64,000 nt of DNA. Origin: an uncultured Pseudanabaenaceae cyanobacterium. Its GTDB lineage: Bacteria > Cyanobacteriota > Cyanobacteriia > Pseudanabaenales > Pseudanabaenaceae. A model generated the notes under the pieces. It was not told where the DNA came from and did not search any database. It saw only the letters and a list, made by a program, of their open reading frames with translations. The translations under genes and the position numbers were made by a program. This document shows positions 17,381 to 25,624 of this stretch, one piece after another (the first letter of the stretch is position 1; each line of letters starts with the position of its first letter). The stretch spans positions 1 through 64,000 of the forward strand of contig CALGKB010000008.1 of the NCBI GenBank assembly GCA_937927915.1, written 5' to 3'.

Positions 17381-19199
17381 AAGCAGCATTGGGATTCCTT
17401 TACTGTGGGGCTTCCTGGCACTAACCCTGGGTAAATTCTTGCCCCTCTTAGAACTGCAAATGCAGGCATTATTTGTAGGGTGGCGACCCGCCCAATCCCC
17501 CCCACCAGAAATAGTCATAGTGGCTATTGATGAACTGAGTCTTGCCCAAACAGAAAAATTCCCCTGGCAACGGAAAAACTATGCCCTTGCCATCGATCGC
17601 TTAATGCAAGCAGGGGCAAAAGTTGTCGCTCTTGATTTATTATTTGTCAATCCTAGTATCTATGGTGCAGAAGACGATCGCAAATTTCTAGCTACCCTCC
17701 TACGCTACCAAGACCGCTTAGTATTAGCCAGCAGCTATGAAGTTTCTGCCAGCCAGGAGGGCAAAATTGAACGCCGTCTTAGTCCCCGGGATATTTTCCC
17801 CCAGTTAGAGCAAAAAGTAGAAGGATTTGTCAATCTCCCCATCGAGGCGGACGGCACTATCCATCGTCTACCCCAACTTCCCACAGGGGAAAAAACTTTT
17901 GTGGGGGCAATTTTACACCAAGCGGGGGTCACTGTCTCGCCTGCTAGTAAATATATCAACTACCTTGGCAGGGCAGAAACCTGGGTGCGGTCAGGGCAAC
18001 AATATCCCTTTTCCTATCTCTTGGAGCAGCAAAATTGGCAGGGAATTTTACAAAATGGGCAGGTTTTTAGAGACAAAATCGTGCTAATTGGAGCCACTGC
18101 CCCCTCCCTGCAGGACATCCAACCCTCCCCCCTGGGACCAATGGCGGGTGTGGAAATTCATGCCCACGCCCTGGCAACTATACTGCAAAACCGATCGGTT
18201 ACATTTTTAACTGCCCCCTGGCTACTTTTAGTTTGGCTATTTTTCTGTGCCTATGCCTTGCAGCAAATCCCACAGCCCCAATATCAGTTTGCCGCTGCTA
18301 TTATACTTGCCCTTTTAGCCGTAGTTACTAGCTTTATCCTCTGGCAGACCCTCTATCTATTTCTGCCTATTGGCAAAATTCTCATTACCACTTTGGGTAT
18401 GGGCACTACCTATTTAGTTACGGGAGTAATTCAAGAACAGTTAGCTCGGCAGAAATTGCGCCGCACTTTGGATATATATGTCGCCGCCCCCATCGTGGCA
18501 GAAATTTTACAACAACCCGATTCCTACTACGAAATAATGGCAGGCAAAGCGATCGAGGCAGTGGTGATGTTTTGCGATATTCGCGGTTTTACCGCTATTG
18601 CCCAAATGCTCCCCCCCCAAGTCCTTGTGCAACAATTAAATCAATATCTCAGCGCTATGGTAGCATCAATTATTGCCCACCAGGGCACAGTGGATAAATT
18701 CATAGGGGATGCCATCATGGCAGAATTTGGTTCCCCTCTGTCACGGGGTAAAACCCAAGATGTGATGGCAGGGATTAAAGCCAGTTTGGCAATGCGTCTT
18801 GCCCTCCACCAATTAAGAAAAACCTGGCGACAACAGGGACAAATACCTTTCTTCCATGGTATTGGTTTACATTTTGGGGAAGTTATTGTCGGGAATATTG
18901 GCTCTCCCCAACGGTTAGAATATGCCGTAATCGGTGATACTGTAAACACTGCCAGTCGCATCGAAAGTATGACCAAAGAACTGGGCTTTGATATTGTTAT
19001 TTCCGAAACCGTTTATGCCATTGCCCAGGACAAAATTGTAGCGGTGGATTTAGGTCAGCAGCAATTGCGGGGCAGGACAACCCCGATCCGTCTCTATGGC
19101 TTAGTCAGTCTGCGGGGGGAAGATGACAGCCTCTTTCAAGCAGTGCAGCGGGAATGGCAAGAATATAGAGGGAAAAATTTTTATGAGTACAGTTGCTGA
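17313..19199 (+). CDS. CHASE2-domain adenylate/guanylate cyclase
   Basis: The 628-residue protein has an N-terminal membrane helix (IPLLWGFLALTLGKFLPL), an extracytoplasmic CHASE2 sensor (IVIVAIDELSLAQTEKFPWQ, GAKVVALDLLF), three further membrane helices around residues 300-370, and a class III nucleotide cyclase domain. The cyclase has both metal-binding aspartates (MFCDIRGFTAI and FIGDAIMAEFG), the purine-selecting lysine (TVDKFIGD) typical of adenylate cyclases, and YAVIGDTVNTASRIES. It probably makes cAMP in response to an unknown outside signal. The start is uncertain: the ATG at 17313 lies 68 bp inside the cysQ-like gene and a TTG at 17367 is an alternative. It overlaps menG by 17 bp. 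Confidence 0.9.
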   Translation: MDTITTTCVNFVRQQRNNLRGSKSSIGIPLLWGFLALTLGKFLPLLELQMQALFVGWRPAQSPPPEIVIVAIDELSLAQTEKFPWQRKNYALAIDRLMQAGAKVVALDLLFVNPSIYGAEDDRKFLATLLRYQDRLVLASSYEVSASQEGKIERRLSPRDIFPQLEQKVEGFVNLPIEADGTIHRLPQLPTGEKTFVGAILHQAGVTVSPASKYINYLGRAETWVRSGQQYPFSYLLEQQNWQGILQNGQVFRDKIVLIGATAPSLQDIQPSPLGPMAGVEIHAHALATILQNRSVTFLTAPWLLLVWLFFCAYALQQIPQPQYQFAAAIILALLAVVTSFILWQTLYLFLPIGKILITTLGMGTTYLVTGVIQEQLARQKLRRTLDIYVAAPIVAEILQQPDSYYEIMAGKAIEAVVMFCDIRGFTAIAQMLPPQVLVQQLNQYLSAMVASIIAHQGTVDKFIGDAIMAEFGSPLSRGKTQDVMAGIKASLAMRLALHQLRKTWRQQGQIPFFHGIGLHFGEVIVGNIGSPQRLEYAVIGDTVNTASRIESMTKELGFDIVISETVYAIAQDKIVAVDLGQQQLRGRTTPIRLYGLVSLRGEDDSLFQAVQREWQEYRGKNFYEYSC

Positions 19200-19854
19200 T
19201 CTGTTTAATAGAATTGCCCCCGTCTATGACAACCTCAACGATGCCTTGAGTTTGGGGTTACACCGCGTGTGGAAAAAAATGGTCTACCGTTGGGCAGCCC
19301 CGCAGCTAGGGGAGGTGTGGCTAGATTTGTGCTGTGGCAGTGGCGATATGGCGATCCTATTGGCACGATCGGGGGCAACGGTAATTGGGGTAGATTTTGC
19401 CGAGTGCCAGTTAGAACTTGCCAGACAAAAAGGGAAAAATTTACCTAATCTAACCTGGGAGTGGGGGGATGTTTTGTATTTGCGCTTTCCGGATGCCAGT
19501 GTGGATGGGGTGACGATGACCTATGGTCTGCGCAATTTAGCTGACATAAAACAGGGCTTGCAGGAAATTTATCGCGTCCTTAAAACCCCAGGGAGAGCAG
19601 TAATCTTAGATTTCCACCGTCCCTATGACCCAGGGGTAGCCACCTTCCAAAAATGGTATTTGCGCAGGATCGTTGTTCCCACTGCCCAGCGGCTAAATTT
19701 AGCTAGGGAATACGCCTATTTAGAATCCAGTTTAGAGCAATTTCCCCAGGGACAAGAGCAAATACAACTGGCACAGGAGGTGGGTTTCGCAGTCAGTAAG
19801 CACTATCCGCTTCTAGGGGGAATGATGGGAATTTTGTCTCTGCAGAAAATCTAA
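19183..19854 (+). CDS. menG: Demethylphylloquinone/demethylmenaquinone methyltransferase MenG (UbiE family)
   Basis: This SAM-dependent methyltransferase makes the last step of phylloquinone (photosystem I secondary acceptor) synthesis. I start at the ATG at 19183 (MSTVADLFNRIAPVYDNLND), the typical family N-terminus, rather than 20 codons upstream. Motifs are the SAM-binding VWLDLCCGSGDMAILLA, VIGVDFAECQLELAR, and the UbiE/COQ5 signatures MTYGLRNLADI and RVLKTPGRAVILDF. The length, 223 residues, is normal. The start overlaps the cyclase gene end by 17 bp. MenA, an earlier enzyme of the same pathway, lies at 43.3-44.2 kb in this window. Confidence 0.94.
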   Translation: MSTVADLFNRIAPVYDNLNDALSLGLHRVWKKMVYRWAAPQLGEVWLDLCCGSGDMAILLARSGATVIGVDFAECQLELARQKGKNLPNLTWEWGDVLYLRFPDASVDGVTMTYGLRNLADIKQGLQEIYRVLKTPGRAVILDFHRPYDPGVATFQKWYLRRIVVPTAQRLNLAREYAYLESSLEQFPQGQEQIQLAQEVGFAVSKHYPLLGGMMGILSLQKI

Positions 19855-19905
19855 CCCTTCTGTCAGTTGTGCTAGAGTGACGATACAGGTCTCTCCCACT
19901 GGTTT

Positions 19906-20433
19906 ATGATGTTCTCTCCTCTTGCCCTCGCTTTGGTTTTGTTGGGGGGCGGTGCTCTGCCTTTGCTAGCCCAGGATGCCCAGTGCTTTATCCAGGATGC
20001 CAAGGGGCGTAAAGTTGACCTCACTAATATCTGCGGTAGGACTGCTACCCCTGCCACTTCCCCCCGCTTTGTTGTAGTCCCCATCAAAGACCGCCGCGGC
20101 AATACCCCTGTCATAGCGGTCACCTTCAATGGTAGGCAGACTTTTGATATGATCCTTGACACAGGGGCAACGGGGACAGTGATCACCCAGGAAATGGCAA
20201 ATGCCCTCAATGTCCGTCCCTTTACTGCTGTGAAGGCTCAAGTAGCGGATGGGTCAACGGTGGTCTTTCCCATTGGCTTTGTCCAGTCTATCAGTGTCAA
20301 TGGCGCCACTGTCAATAACGTGCCGGTAGCGATCGCTCCCCAAATGCCATTGGGGCTGTTGGGCAATGACTTCCTCAGTAGCTATGACGTTAAAATCAAA
20401 CGGGACACGATCGAGCTATACCAGCGTCCCTAG
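19906..20433 (+). CDS. Exported retropepsin-like aspartic protease
   Basis: The 175-residue protein has a signal peptide (LALALVLLGGGALPLLAQ) and a single retropepsin-type domain with the catalytic motif MILDTGATGTVIT and the family's hydrophobic-glycine element GLLGNDFLSSYDVKI. Proteins of this size act as dimers, each giving one aspartate. Cyanobacteria commonly encode several TIGR02281-like members with unknown substrates. It is preceded by 51 bp of intergenic DNA after menG. Its stop lies in a CTAG palindrome shared with the stop of the convergent HNH gene. Confidence 0.86.
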   Translation: MMFSPLALALVLLGGGALPLLAQDAQCFIQDAKGRKVDLTNICGRTATPATSPRFVVVPIKDRRGNTPVIAVTFNGRQTFDMILDTGATGTVITQEMANALNVRPFTAVKAQVADGSTVVFPIGFVQSISVNGATVNNVPVAIAPQMPLGLLGNDFLSSYDVKIKRDTIELYQRP

Positions 20434-20927
20434 CTGCCGATGATGTATTTCTTCCACTCCTGGTTGCTGTCGCCGCGTAAATACTTGGTGACCTCAAAGT
20501 ACAGACTGCTGTGGGGACGACGGGGGGGCTTGCGCAGCTGCATTCCCGCCTCTTGGGGGGTACGGTTGCCCTTCTTCACATTACAGCGCACACAGGCAGT
20601 GACCACGTTTTCCCAGGTGTCTTCGCCGCCCCGCGATCGGGGTAGGACGTGGTCTAGAGTGAGGTCTTCCCCCGTATATCCACAGTATTGACAGGTGTGA
20701 CCGTCGCGGTGTAGGATATTACGCCTGGTTAGGGGGATGTCTTTGTAGGGGAGGTTGATATAGTGGAGCAGGCGTATGACGGTGGGCAGGGGAAAGTCGG
20801 GATAGAGCATTTTGCCATTATGTTCTATCTGTTCTGCCTTCCCCTTAATCAGCAATACCACTGCTCTTTGCCAGGTAGTTATGTTAAGGGGTTCGTAGGA
20901 AGCGTTTAGGACTAGGACTTTTGCCAT
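20430..20927 (-). CDS. HNH endonuclease family protein
   Basis: The 165-residue protein begins MAKVLVLNASYEPLNITTWQ, a highly conserved start in cyanobacterial stand-alone HNH proteins. It has the zinc ribbon CQYCGYTGEDLTLDHVLPRS, with the HNH histidine inside it, followed by ACVRCNVKKGNRTPQEAG. All four zinc cysteines (CxxC pairs) are present. The usual annotation is HNH endonuclease of unknown biological role; no mobile element or restriction system is next to it, so a housekeeping DNA role is more likely than mobility. It is divergent from the alpha/beta hydrolase gene. Confidence 0.9.
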   Translation of the reverse strand: MAKVLVLNASYEPLNITTWQRAVVLLIKGKAEQIEHNGKMLYPDFPLPTVIRLLHYINLPYKDIPLTRRNILHRDGHTCQYCGYTGEDLTLDHVLPRSRGGEDTWENVVTACVRCNVKKGNRTPQEAGMQLRKPPRRPHSSLYFEVTKYLRGDSNQEWKKYIIGS

Positions 20928-20995
20928 TATTTATTTTTGTATAAAAACCCTCCCGTAGATGCTAACATAGCCTGGCACTAGGGGCAAATTTTTCC

Positions 20996-21886
20996 ATGAT
21001 CCACGATCGTTTTTCTGTCCAAGGGAGGGACTGGCTGTGGCGGGGCTGGCAAATTCGCTACCAGTTTACGCGGGGGCAGGGGGATGTACCAGTCCTATTA
21101 CTGCACGGCTTTGGTGCTTCCGGTCGCCACTGGCGGCACAATGTGGGGGCACTGGGGCAGCGCTATAGGGTCTACACCTTAGATTTACTGGGTTTTGGGG
21201 CATCGGAAAAAGTCGCTACTCACTACGGTCTCGATCTTTGGGTAGAGCAGGTGCATGACTTCTATCAGGGGGTGGTGGGGCAGCCCCTCGTGGTGGTGGG
21301 CAATTCCCTGGGGGCTTTAGTGGCACTGCTGTTTGCCCATCGTTATCCCCAGGCGGTGCGGGGGGTGGTCACTGTCAGTCTGCCCGATGTGGCGGCGGTA
21401 GAACGTTCCCTGCCTGCTTTTGTCCGTCCTGTCAAGCGCTTTTTGGAAGGCACGATCGGGGGGATATTGGCAACTCCTCTGTTTTATATATTTCGCCAAC
21501 CTTGGGTGATCCGCTGGGTGTTGGGTAGTTTTGTCTATGGGCAGCGGCAACAGAATGTGGATAGGGAATTGGTAGAAATTATTGCCAGTCCTGCTAGGGA
21601 GCGCCAGGCGGTGATTGCCTTTAATTGGCTCAATCGCGGTATGTCCCGTCCCCAGGAAGTTCCCAGTGCCAAACAGATCATTGCTGCTCTCAAAGTCCCC
21701 CTCTTAATTGTCTGGGGCAGTCAGGACCGCGTCATTCCCCCCAAACCAGCTAAAAAGTTAGCTAGCTATTCCCCCCTGGCGGAGGTGGCTCTCCTCAAGG
21801 GCTTAGGGCACTGTCCCCAGGATGAAGACCCCCAGCAATTTAACCAGCTACTTTTGCACTGGCTCGATCGCGCCGTCGTGGGCTAG
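20996..21886 (+). CDS. Alpha/beta-fold hydrolase
   Basis: The 296-residue protein has the oxyanion segment VLLLHGFGASGRHWRHN, the nucleophile elbow VVVGNSLGALVALLFA, the acid in IVWGSQDRVIPP and the catalytic histidine in LKGLGHCPQDEDP, so the triad is complete. No signal peptide is visible. Related cyanobacterial and plastid proteins include pheophytinase-like and other ester hydrolases; the substrate cannot be told from the sequence. Its last 39 bp overlap the convergent 5-formyltetrahydrofolate cyclo-ligase gene. Confidence 0.85.
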   Translation: MIHDRFSVQGRDWLWRGWQIRYQFTRGQGDVPVLLLHGFGASGRHWRHNVGALGQRYRVYTLDLLGFGASEKVATHYGLDLWVEQVHDFYQGVVGQPLVVVGNSLGALVALLFAHRYPQAVRGVVTVSLPDVAAVERSLPAFVRPVKRFLEGTIGGILATPLFYIFRQPWVIRWVLGSFVYGQRQQNVDRELVEIIASPARERQAVIAFNWLNRGMSRPQEVPSAKQIIAALKVPLLIVWGSQDRVIPPKPAKKLASYSPLAEVALLKGLGHCPQDEDPQQFNQLLLHWLDRAVVG

Positions 21887-22420
21887 GTAGTCCATCTTTA
21901 TATCCCAACTCTTGGAGCTGAGCAGAGGTACCACAAATTCCTGGAAGGTAACCCCCACCTTCACACAGTAGAGGTGACGACACAGCAACCGATCGTAGTA
22001 GCCTCGCCCCGACCCCAGACGGTTCCCTTGGCGATCGAAGGCTAATCCGGGCACGAGACAGAGGGTACGCCCATCCGGTATGAGGACAGGGGCAGTGACG
22101 GGGGGTTCCAGAATGCCCCACTGGTTGGGGGTGAGGGGGGTGGCGGGGGTAAAGTGGTGGAACAGCAGGTCATCGCCTTGGCAGCGGGGCATAGCCCAGG
22201 TTTTATTGGGAAAGGCTTTAATTAAGGGCATTAAATCCGGCTCCTGGCGATGGCTAATAAATCCCAGGATCAAGCGTGCCTCCTGCCATACCGCCCATTG
22301 GGCAAGGTTTTCACAGATTAGCTGGCTTTTACGCTGCCAAATTTCCCCTGACAGTTGCTGCCGCTGTTGTTTGTAGTGCCGCCGTTGTGCCTCCCGATCG
22401 TTTAATTGCTCCTTTCCCAT
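21848..22420 (-). CDS. 5-formyltetrahydrofolate cyclo-ligase
   Basis: This enzyme converts 5-formyl-THF to 5,10-methenyl-THF with ATP. The signature GSGRGYYDRLL is present, together with the N-terminal basic region and VLIPDGRTLCLVPGLAFD. I start at the ATG at 22420 (MGKEQLNDREAQRRHYKQQR), giving 190 residues, normal for the family; the ORF track start adds 31 unrelated residues from within the upstream gene. The start overlaps the end of the solute-binding protein gene by 19 bp. GlyA, another folate one-carbon enzyme, is at 30.9 kb but not linked. Confidence 0.9.
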   Translation of the reverse strand: MGKEQLNDREAQRRHYKQQRQQLSGEIWQRKSQLICENLAQWAVWQEARLILGFISHRQEPDLMPLIKAFPNKTWAMPRCQGDDLLFHHFTPATPLTPNQWGILEPPVTAPVLIPDGRTLCLVPGLAFDRQGNRLGSGRGYYDRLLCRHLYCVKVGVTFQEFVVPLLSSKSWDIKMDYLAHDGAIEPVQK

Positions 22421-23478
22421 TGGCGGATGATCTCCGTCAGGATTTGCCGATCGGGTTGGGGTAAAACCTGCACAGGAATAGTCACTGCCACACCGGGGAT
22501 ATTTTGGCTCCAAGGGCTGTTGGGTACACTGCGGAGGTCCAAGTTGTTATCTACAGAGCGAAAGCCATACTGGGTAAATACTGCCTGTTGGGGGGGCTGT
22601 TGCAAAAATCTAATAAACTGGCGGGCAGCCTCTGCCTGGGCAGGGGAGACATCCTCCCGCAAAATAGCAGCTGTAGAAATAGTCTCGATCGTAGGGTTAG
22701 GGTAATAGATGTGGTAGGGTTTGCCTTGTCTTTGGCTTGCCTGTTGCCAACGGTGCAGGGCAATACTCTCATAGACCATAGCCACATCCGCATCGTTGGG
22801 ACCGCGGGCGATAAACTCCTGCAGCAGAATGTCCGTAGAGCGGGGGGGTTGATAGACCGATCGTTTAATCAAGCTAAACAGCGCCTGGCTCTGGGGGGAA
22901 TTGAGAGTGGCATTATCCAAACTGCCCAGGTGACTTTGCGCCCAGAGAGCGAGGGTGAGCTGTCCACTGTTAGAGCGGGTGGGGTCTGTGGTGACAAAAT
23001 CAAAACTGCCCCAGCGGGGATTGCCCCCGATCGTGCCCCAACTGCCGTTAGTCATAGCGCGGTGGATACTCCGCCAGTCAAACTGCCCCCCAGGGAAGAG
23101 TACCTGCCCCCGTTCCGTCCAGGAGACCGCCACCAGCAGAGTTTTGGCCAGGGGTTGGGGTGGGTCATAGAAAGCATTGCCCCCCAGGCGTTGCTCCAAT
23201 TCCTTGAGCAGTTCCCCGTTGGCGGGAATCAAGACCGTGGGCTTGAAGTCATTTTTGCGGTCCACTACTTTGTTGACCAGTTCCTGGGACCCCTGAATTT
23301 TGACCTCAATTTTAATGTGGGGGTTTTGCTGTTCAAAGGTCTCCTCCAGGAGTTTGAGAGGTTCTTCCAGTTCGGAACCGCTGACAATAATCAAAGTCTG
23401 TTGCACACCTGGTAGGGAGGCATAGGCAAGGAGCAGGGAGCCGCCTAAAATTGCCAGGGAAGTGAGGACATTTTTCAT
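22402..23478 (-). CDS. Extracellular solute-binding protein
   Basis: I start at the ATG at 23478, which gives a signal sequence (MKNVLTSLAILGGSLLLAYA); the ORF track start lies 16 residues upstream. The 358-residue product then reads as a periplasmic type II substrate-binding protein (TLIIVSGSELEEPLKLLEET, VTTDPTRSNSGQLTLALWA, VAMVYESIALHRW), similar in layout to sulfate/molybdate or PstS-like binding proteins. The TTDPTRSNSGQ loop is typical of oxyanion binders. No permease or ATPase gene is adjacent. It follows a 690-residue membrane-anchored protein by 35 bp. Confidence 0.82.
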   Translation of the reverse strand: MKNVLTSLAILGGSLLLAYASLPGVQQTLIIVSGSELEEPLKLLEETFEQQNPHIKIEVKIQGSQELVNKVVDRKNDFKPTVLIPANGELLKELEQRLGGNAFYDPPQPLAKTLLVAVSWTERGQVLFPGGQFDWRSIHRAMTNGSWGTIGGNPRWGSFDFVTTDPTRSNSGQLTLALWAQSHLGSLDNATLNSPQSQALFSLIKRSVYQPPRSTDILLQEFIARGPNDADVAMVYESIALHRWQQASQRQGKPYHIYYPNPTIETISTAAILREDVSPAQAEAARQFIRFLQQPPQQAVFTQYGFRSVDNNLDLRSVPNSPWSQNIPGVAVTIPVQVLPQPDRQILTEIIRQWERSN

Positions 23479-23513
23479 GGACTTGTCCACTGCATATGCC
23501 TTAATTTTATAGC

Positions 23514-25586
23514 CTAGAAATCCCAAATTTCATACCGTCCATCTAATTCTGTTAAAATTTGTCCCCCCGTATTGCCAGGCAAAATACCCACCCATTTGCG
23601 TGGTGATTGCTCCCTGATCGTGCTGTAGATTAAATCCCCCGTTCCCGTAAATACCGCCACCAGGGGATAGTAGCGATTGCCTAAGTCTACCTGGTCCTGT
23701 TGAATTTCCATGACAATTTCTGCCACACTATCGCCATTGATGTCTGCCACTGTCACCTGCCAGTCCTGTAACCGCTGCTGGAAACTGAGCAAATCCAAGG
23801 AGACTTCGCCAAAGGTTTGCAATTCCCCGTAGATGGCACGGCTGACCCGATCGCTCACTATAGCCCCCAATTCCCCCAAACGCTGGCGGGGTAACTGACT
23901 GAGACTGCCCCCATTTACTGCCACGATCGGTAGGCGTTGGCGGGATATGCCTCTAGCAATATACTCAGAACCACTGGCTAAAATTTCTACATTCCCTGCC
24001 TCATCCACCCAAATCGAGCGGGCTGTGACACTAAAAAAGCTGGCGTAGTCTGGGCGGTCAATCTCAATGATGTTCAGGAGGGGCAACCGATCGAGGCTGA
24101 GAGCCTTCCACACCGTCTTGGGAGACCGCTGCCCAAATTCGGCGATGGGGGCATTTTGCCAAACTTTGCCATCCCTAATCACCATGGGGGTCACAATATA
24201 CCAGGTCTGACCCACAGAAAGTTCGCCCGGGGGTAAATACCAGCGATCGGAGGGGGTGCCCGCCAGGGGCGTGAGAGTAGCTAAAAACTGTTGGGGGCGG
24301 ATAGTGAGGGGAGCCACATCCAGGGCATCCAAAACAGCGAGATTCTCTGGCGTTGCCCGACTGCGCTCCTGCAACCAAGCACGGGCACTGGGTAACCCTT
24401 CCCTGACCATCACCACAATTGCCCCCCAGGAGTAGGCAGCGGGGTCGTTGTTTACCTGTAAACTTGCCTGCACCCGTCGCCAAAAGAGACTGTCATCTTT
24501 TTGTAGGAGATTGATTACACTGCGGGCATTATTGTCATTGCGAGTAGCTAGGGTCAAAGCAGCAGCGAATTGCCCATCCACAATCAGATTGCGCGCCTGC
24601 TGCCCGGCATCCGTCAACGCCTGCTGTGCCTGTCTCTGCGTCAGATTGGCATGGTAGGCAATATAGGCGTGTTGCTCCCGAATGGGGATAGACAGCTTTT
24701 CCTCCGCCTTTTGCCAAATCTTCAGGGCAGGAGACCACAGCCCCGCACGGGCAAGGAGGAGAGCATTACTGTAGGTTTTACCCAGTTTGCCCCGCTCCGT
24801 CAGGGAAATACTGCGCAGTTCGTAGGGATTGCCCTTGTCCCCCGTCGGCACCAGCCGCAGAATCTCCATAAATGGCTCCGGCGCTAGGGTCTGGTCCACA
24901 ACAATTTCTGGACGATCGGGAGTATTGGGCTTAGGGGGTAAATTGATTACCTCCTGCCACTCCGGCAACTTCCCCACAGGGCTGACCCACTCTGCCAACA
25001 TATAGAGGCGGGGCTGGGGCTTGGTAGCCAGATAGAAAATGAGTCCATAGGCACCATTGGCAGCTTTGCCGCTAGTTAAAAACCAGATTTCCTCCTTGGG
25101 CTTGTCTCCCCCTAACTCCTGCAATTCCGTAAAGGGCAAAATGGGGTCATTGCCCCTAGGGGTAGCCAGGGGTCGGTAGCGTTGGCGGGGGGCATCAACG
25201 GCGGATTTGCGCAACCCCGTAATCTCTACCGCATCCAGCAAGTGCCATTTACCCCGAAACTTCCGCCCCCCTGCCTGGTACACCCGTAGTTGCCGCACCT
25301 CCTTCTTACTGTTGAGGACAGGGTAAAGGGCTATATCTTTAGTCCCTAGGGGAAACGGCTCCCCCAAACTCAAACCCTGCTGCTTTAACTCCTCCTTGAT
25401 TTCTCCCAGGGATTGGGGGGGGGGCAACAACAACTCCTGCAACACCTCTGCCTCCGGCACCCCCGTAGAATTGGGGTCAACGAGGGCACGCCAGCCCCAG
25501 AACGTCAAAAACACCAACCCCGTCGCACTCAGCCACACCAGCAACTGACCCCAGGGCAGGGAAAAATCCTTAACCCGCATTTTCAT
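23514..25586 (-). CDS. Large membrane-anchored protein of unknown function
   Basis: I do not recognise a named family. The 690-residue protein has one N-terminal membrane helix (LLVWLSATGLVFLTFWGW) and a large region probably outside the cytoplasm. The middle (residues about 270-400) is helical and alanine-rich, suggesting TPR-like repeats (NALLLARAGLWSPALKIW). The C-terminal part resembles FG-GAP-like calcium-loop repeats (VTVADINGDSVAEIVMEI). Genes of this kind are conserved in cyanobacteria. It is directly upstream of the solute-binding protein gene and divergent from leuA. It may be a scaffold or sensor partner of that binding protein; this is inference. Confidence 0.7.
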   Translation of the reverse strand: MKMRVKDFSLPWGQLLVWLSATGLVFLTFWGWRALVDPNSTGVPEAEVLQELLLPPPQSLGEIKEELKQQGLSLGEPFPLGTKDIALYPVLNSKKEVRQLRVYQAGGRKFRGKWHLLDAVEITGLRKSAVDAPRQRYRPLATPRGNDPILPFTELQELGGDKPKEEIWFLTSGKAANGAYGLIFYLATKPQPRLYMLAEWVSPVGKLPEWQEVINLPPKPNTPDRPEIVVDQTLAPEPFMEILRLVPTGDKGNPYELRSISLTERGKLGKTYSNALLLARAGLWSPALKIWQKAEEKLSIPIREQHAYIAYHANLTQRQAQQALTDAGQQARNLIVDGQFAAALTLATRNDNNARSVINLLQKDDSLFWRRVQASLQVNNDPAAYSWGAIVVMVREGLPSARAWLQERSRATPENLAVLDALDVAPLTIRPQQFLATLTPLAGTPSDRWYLPPGELSVGQTWYIVTPMVIRDGKVWQNAPIAEFGQRSPKTVWKALSLDRLPLLNIIEIDRPDYASFFSVTARSIWVDEAGNVEILASGSEYIARGISRQRLPIVAVNGGSLSQLPRQRLGELGAIVSDRVSRAIYGELQTFGEVSLDLLSFQQRLQDWQVTVADINGDSVAEIVMEIQQDQVDLGNRYYPLVAVFTGTGDLIYSTIREQSPRKWVGILPGNTGGQILTELDGRYEIWDF

Positions 25587-25624
25587 AGGCTAAAATAGGA
25601 AGCATGATTTGTTAGGGCGATCGC

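Noticed and set aside
22504-23415. Plus-strand 303-aa ORF opposite the solute-binding protein
   Set aside because: It is the antisense shadow of a clearly coding gene and matches no family.
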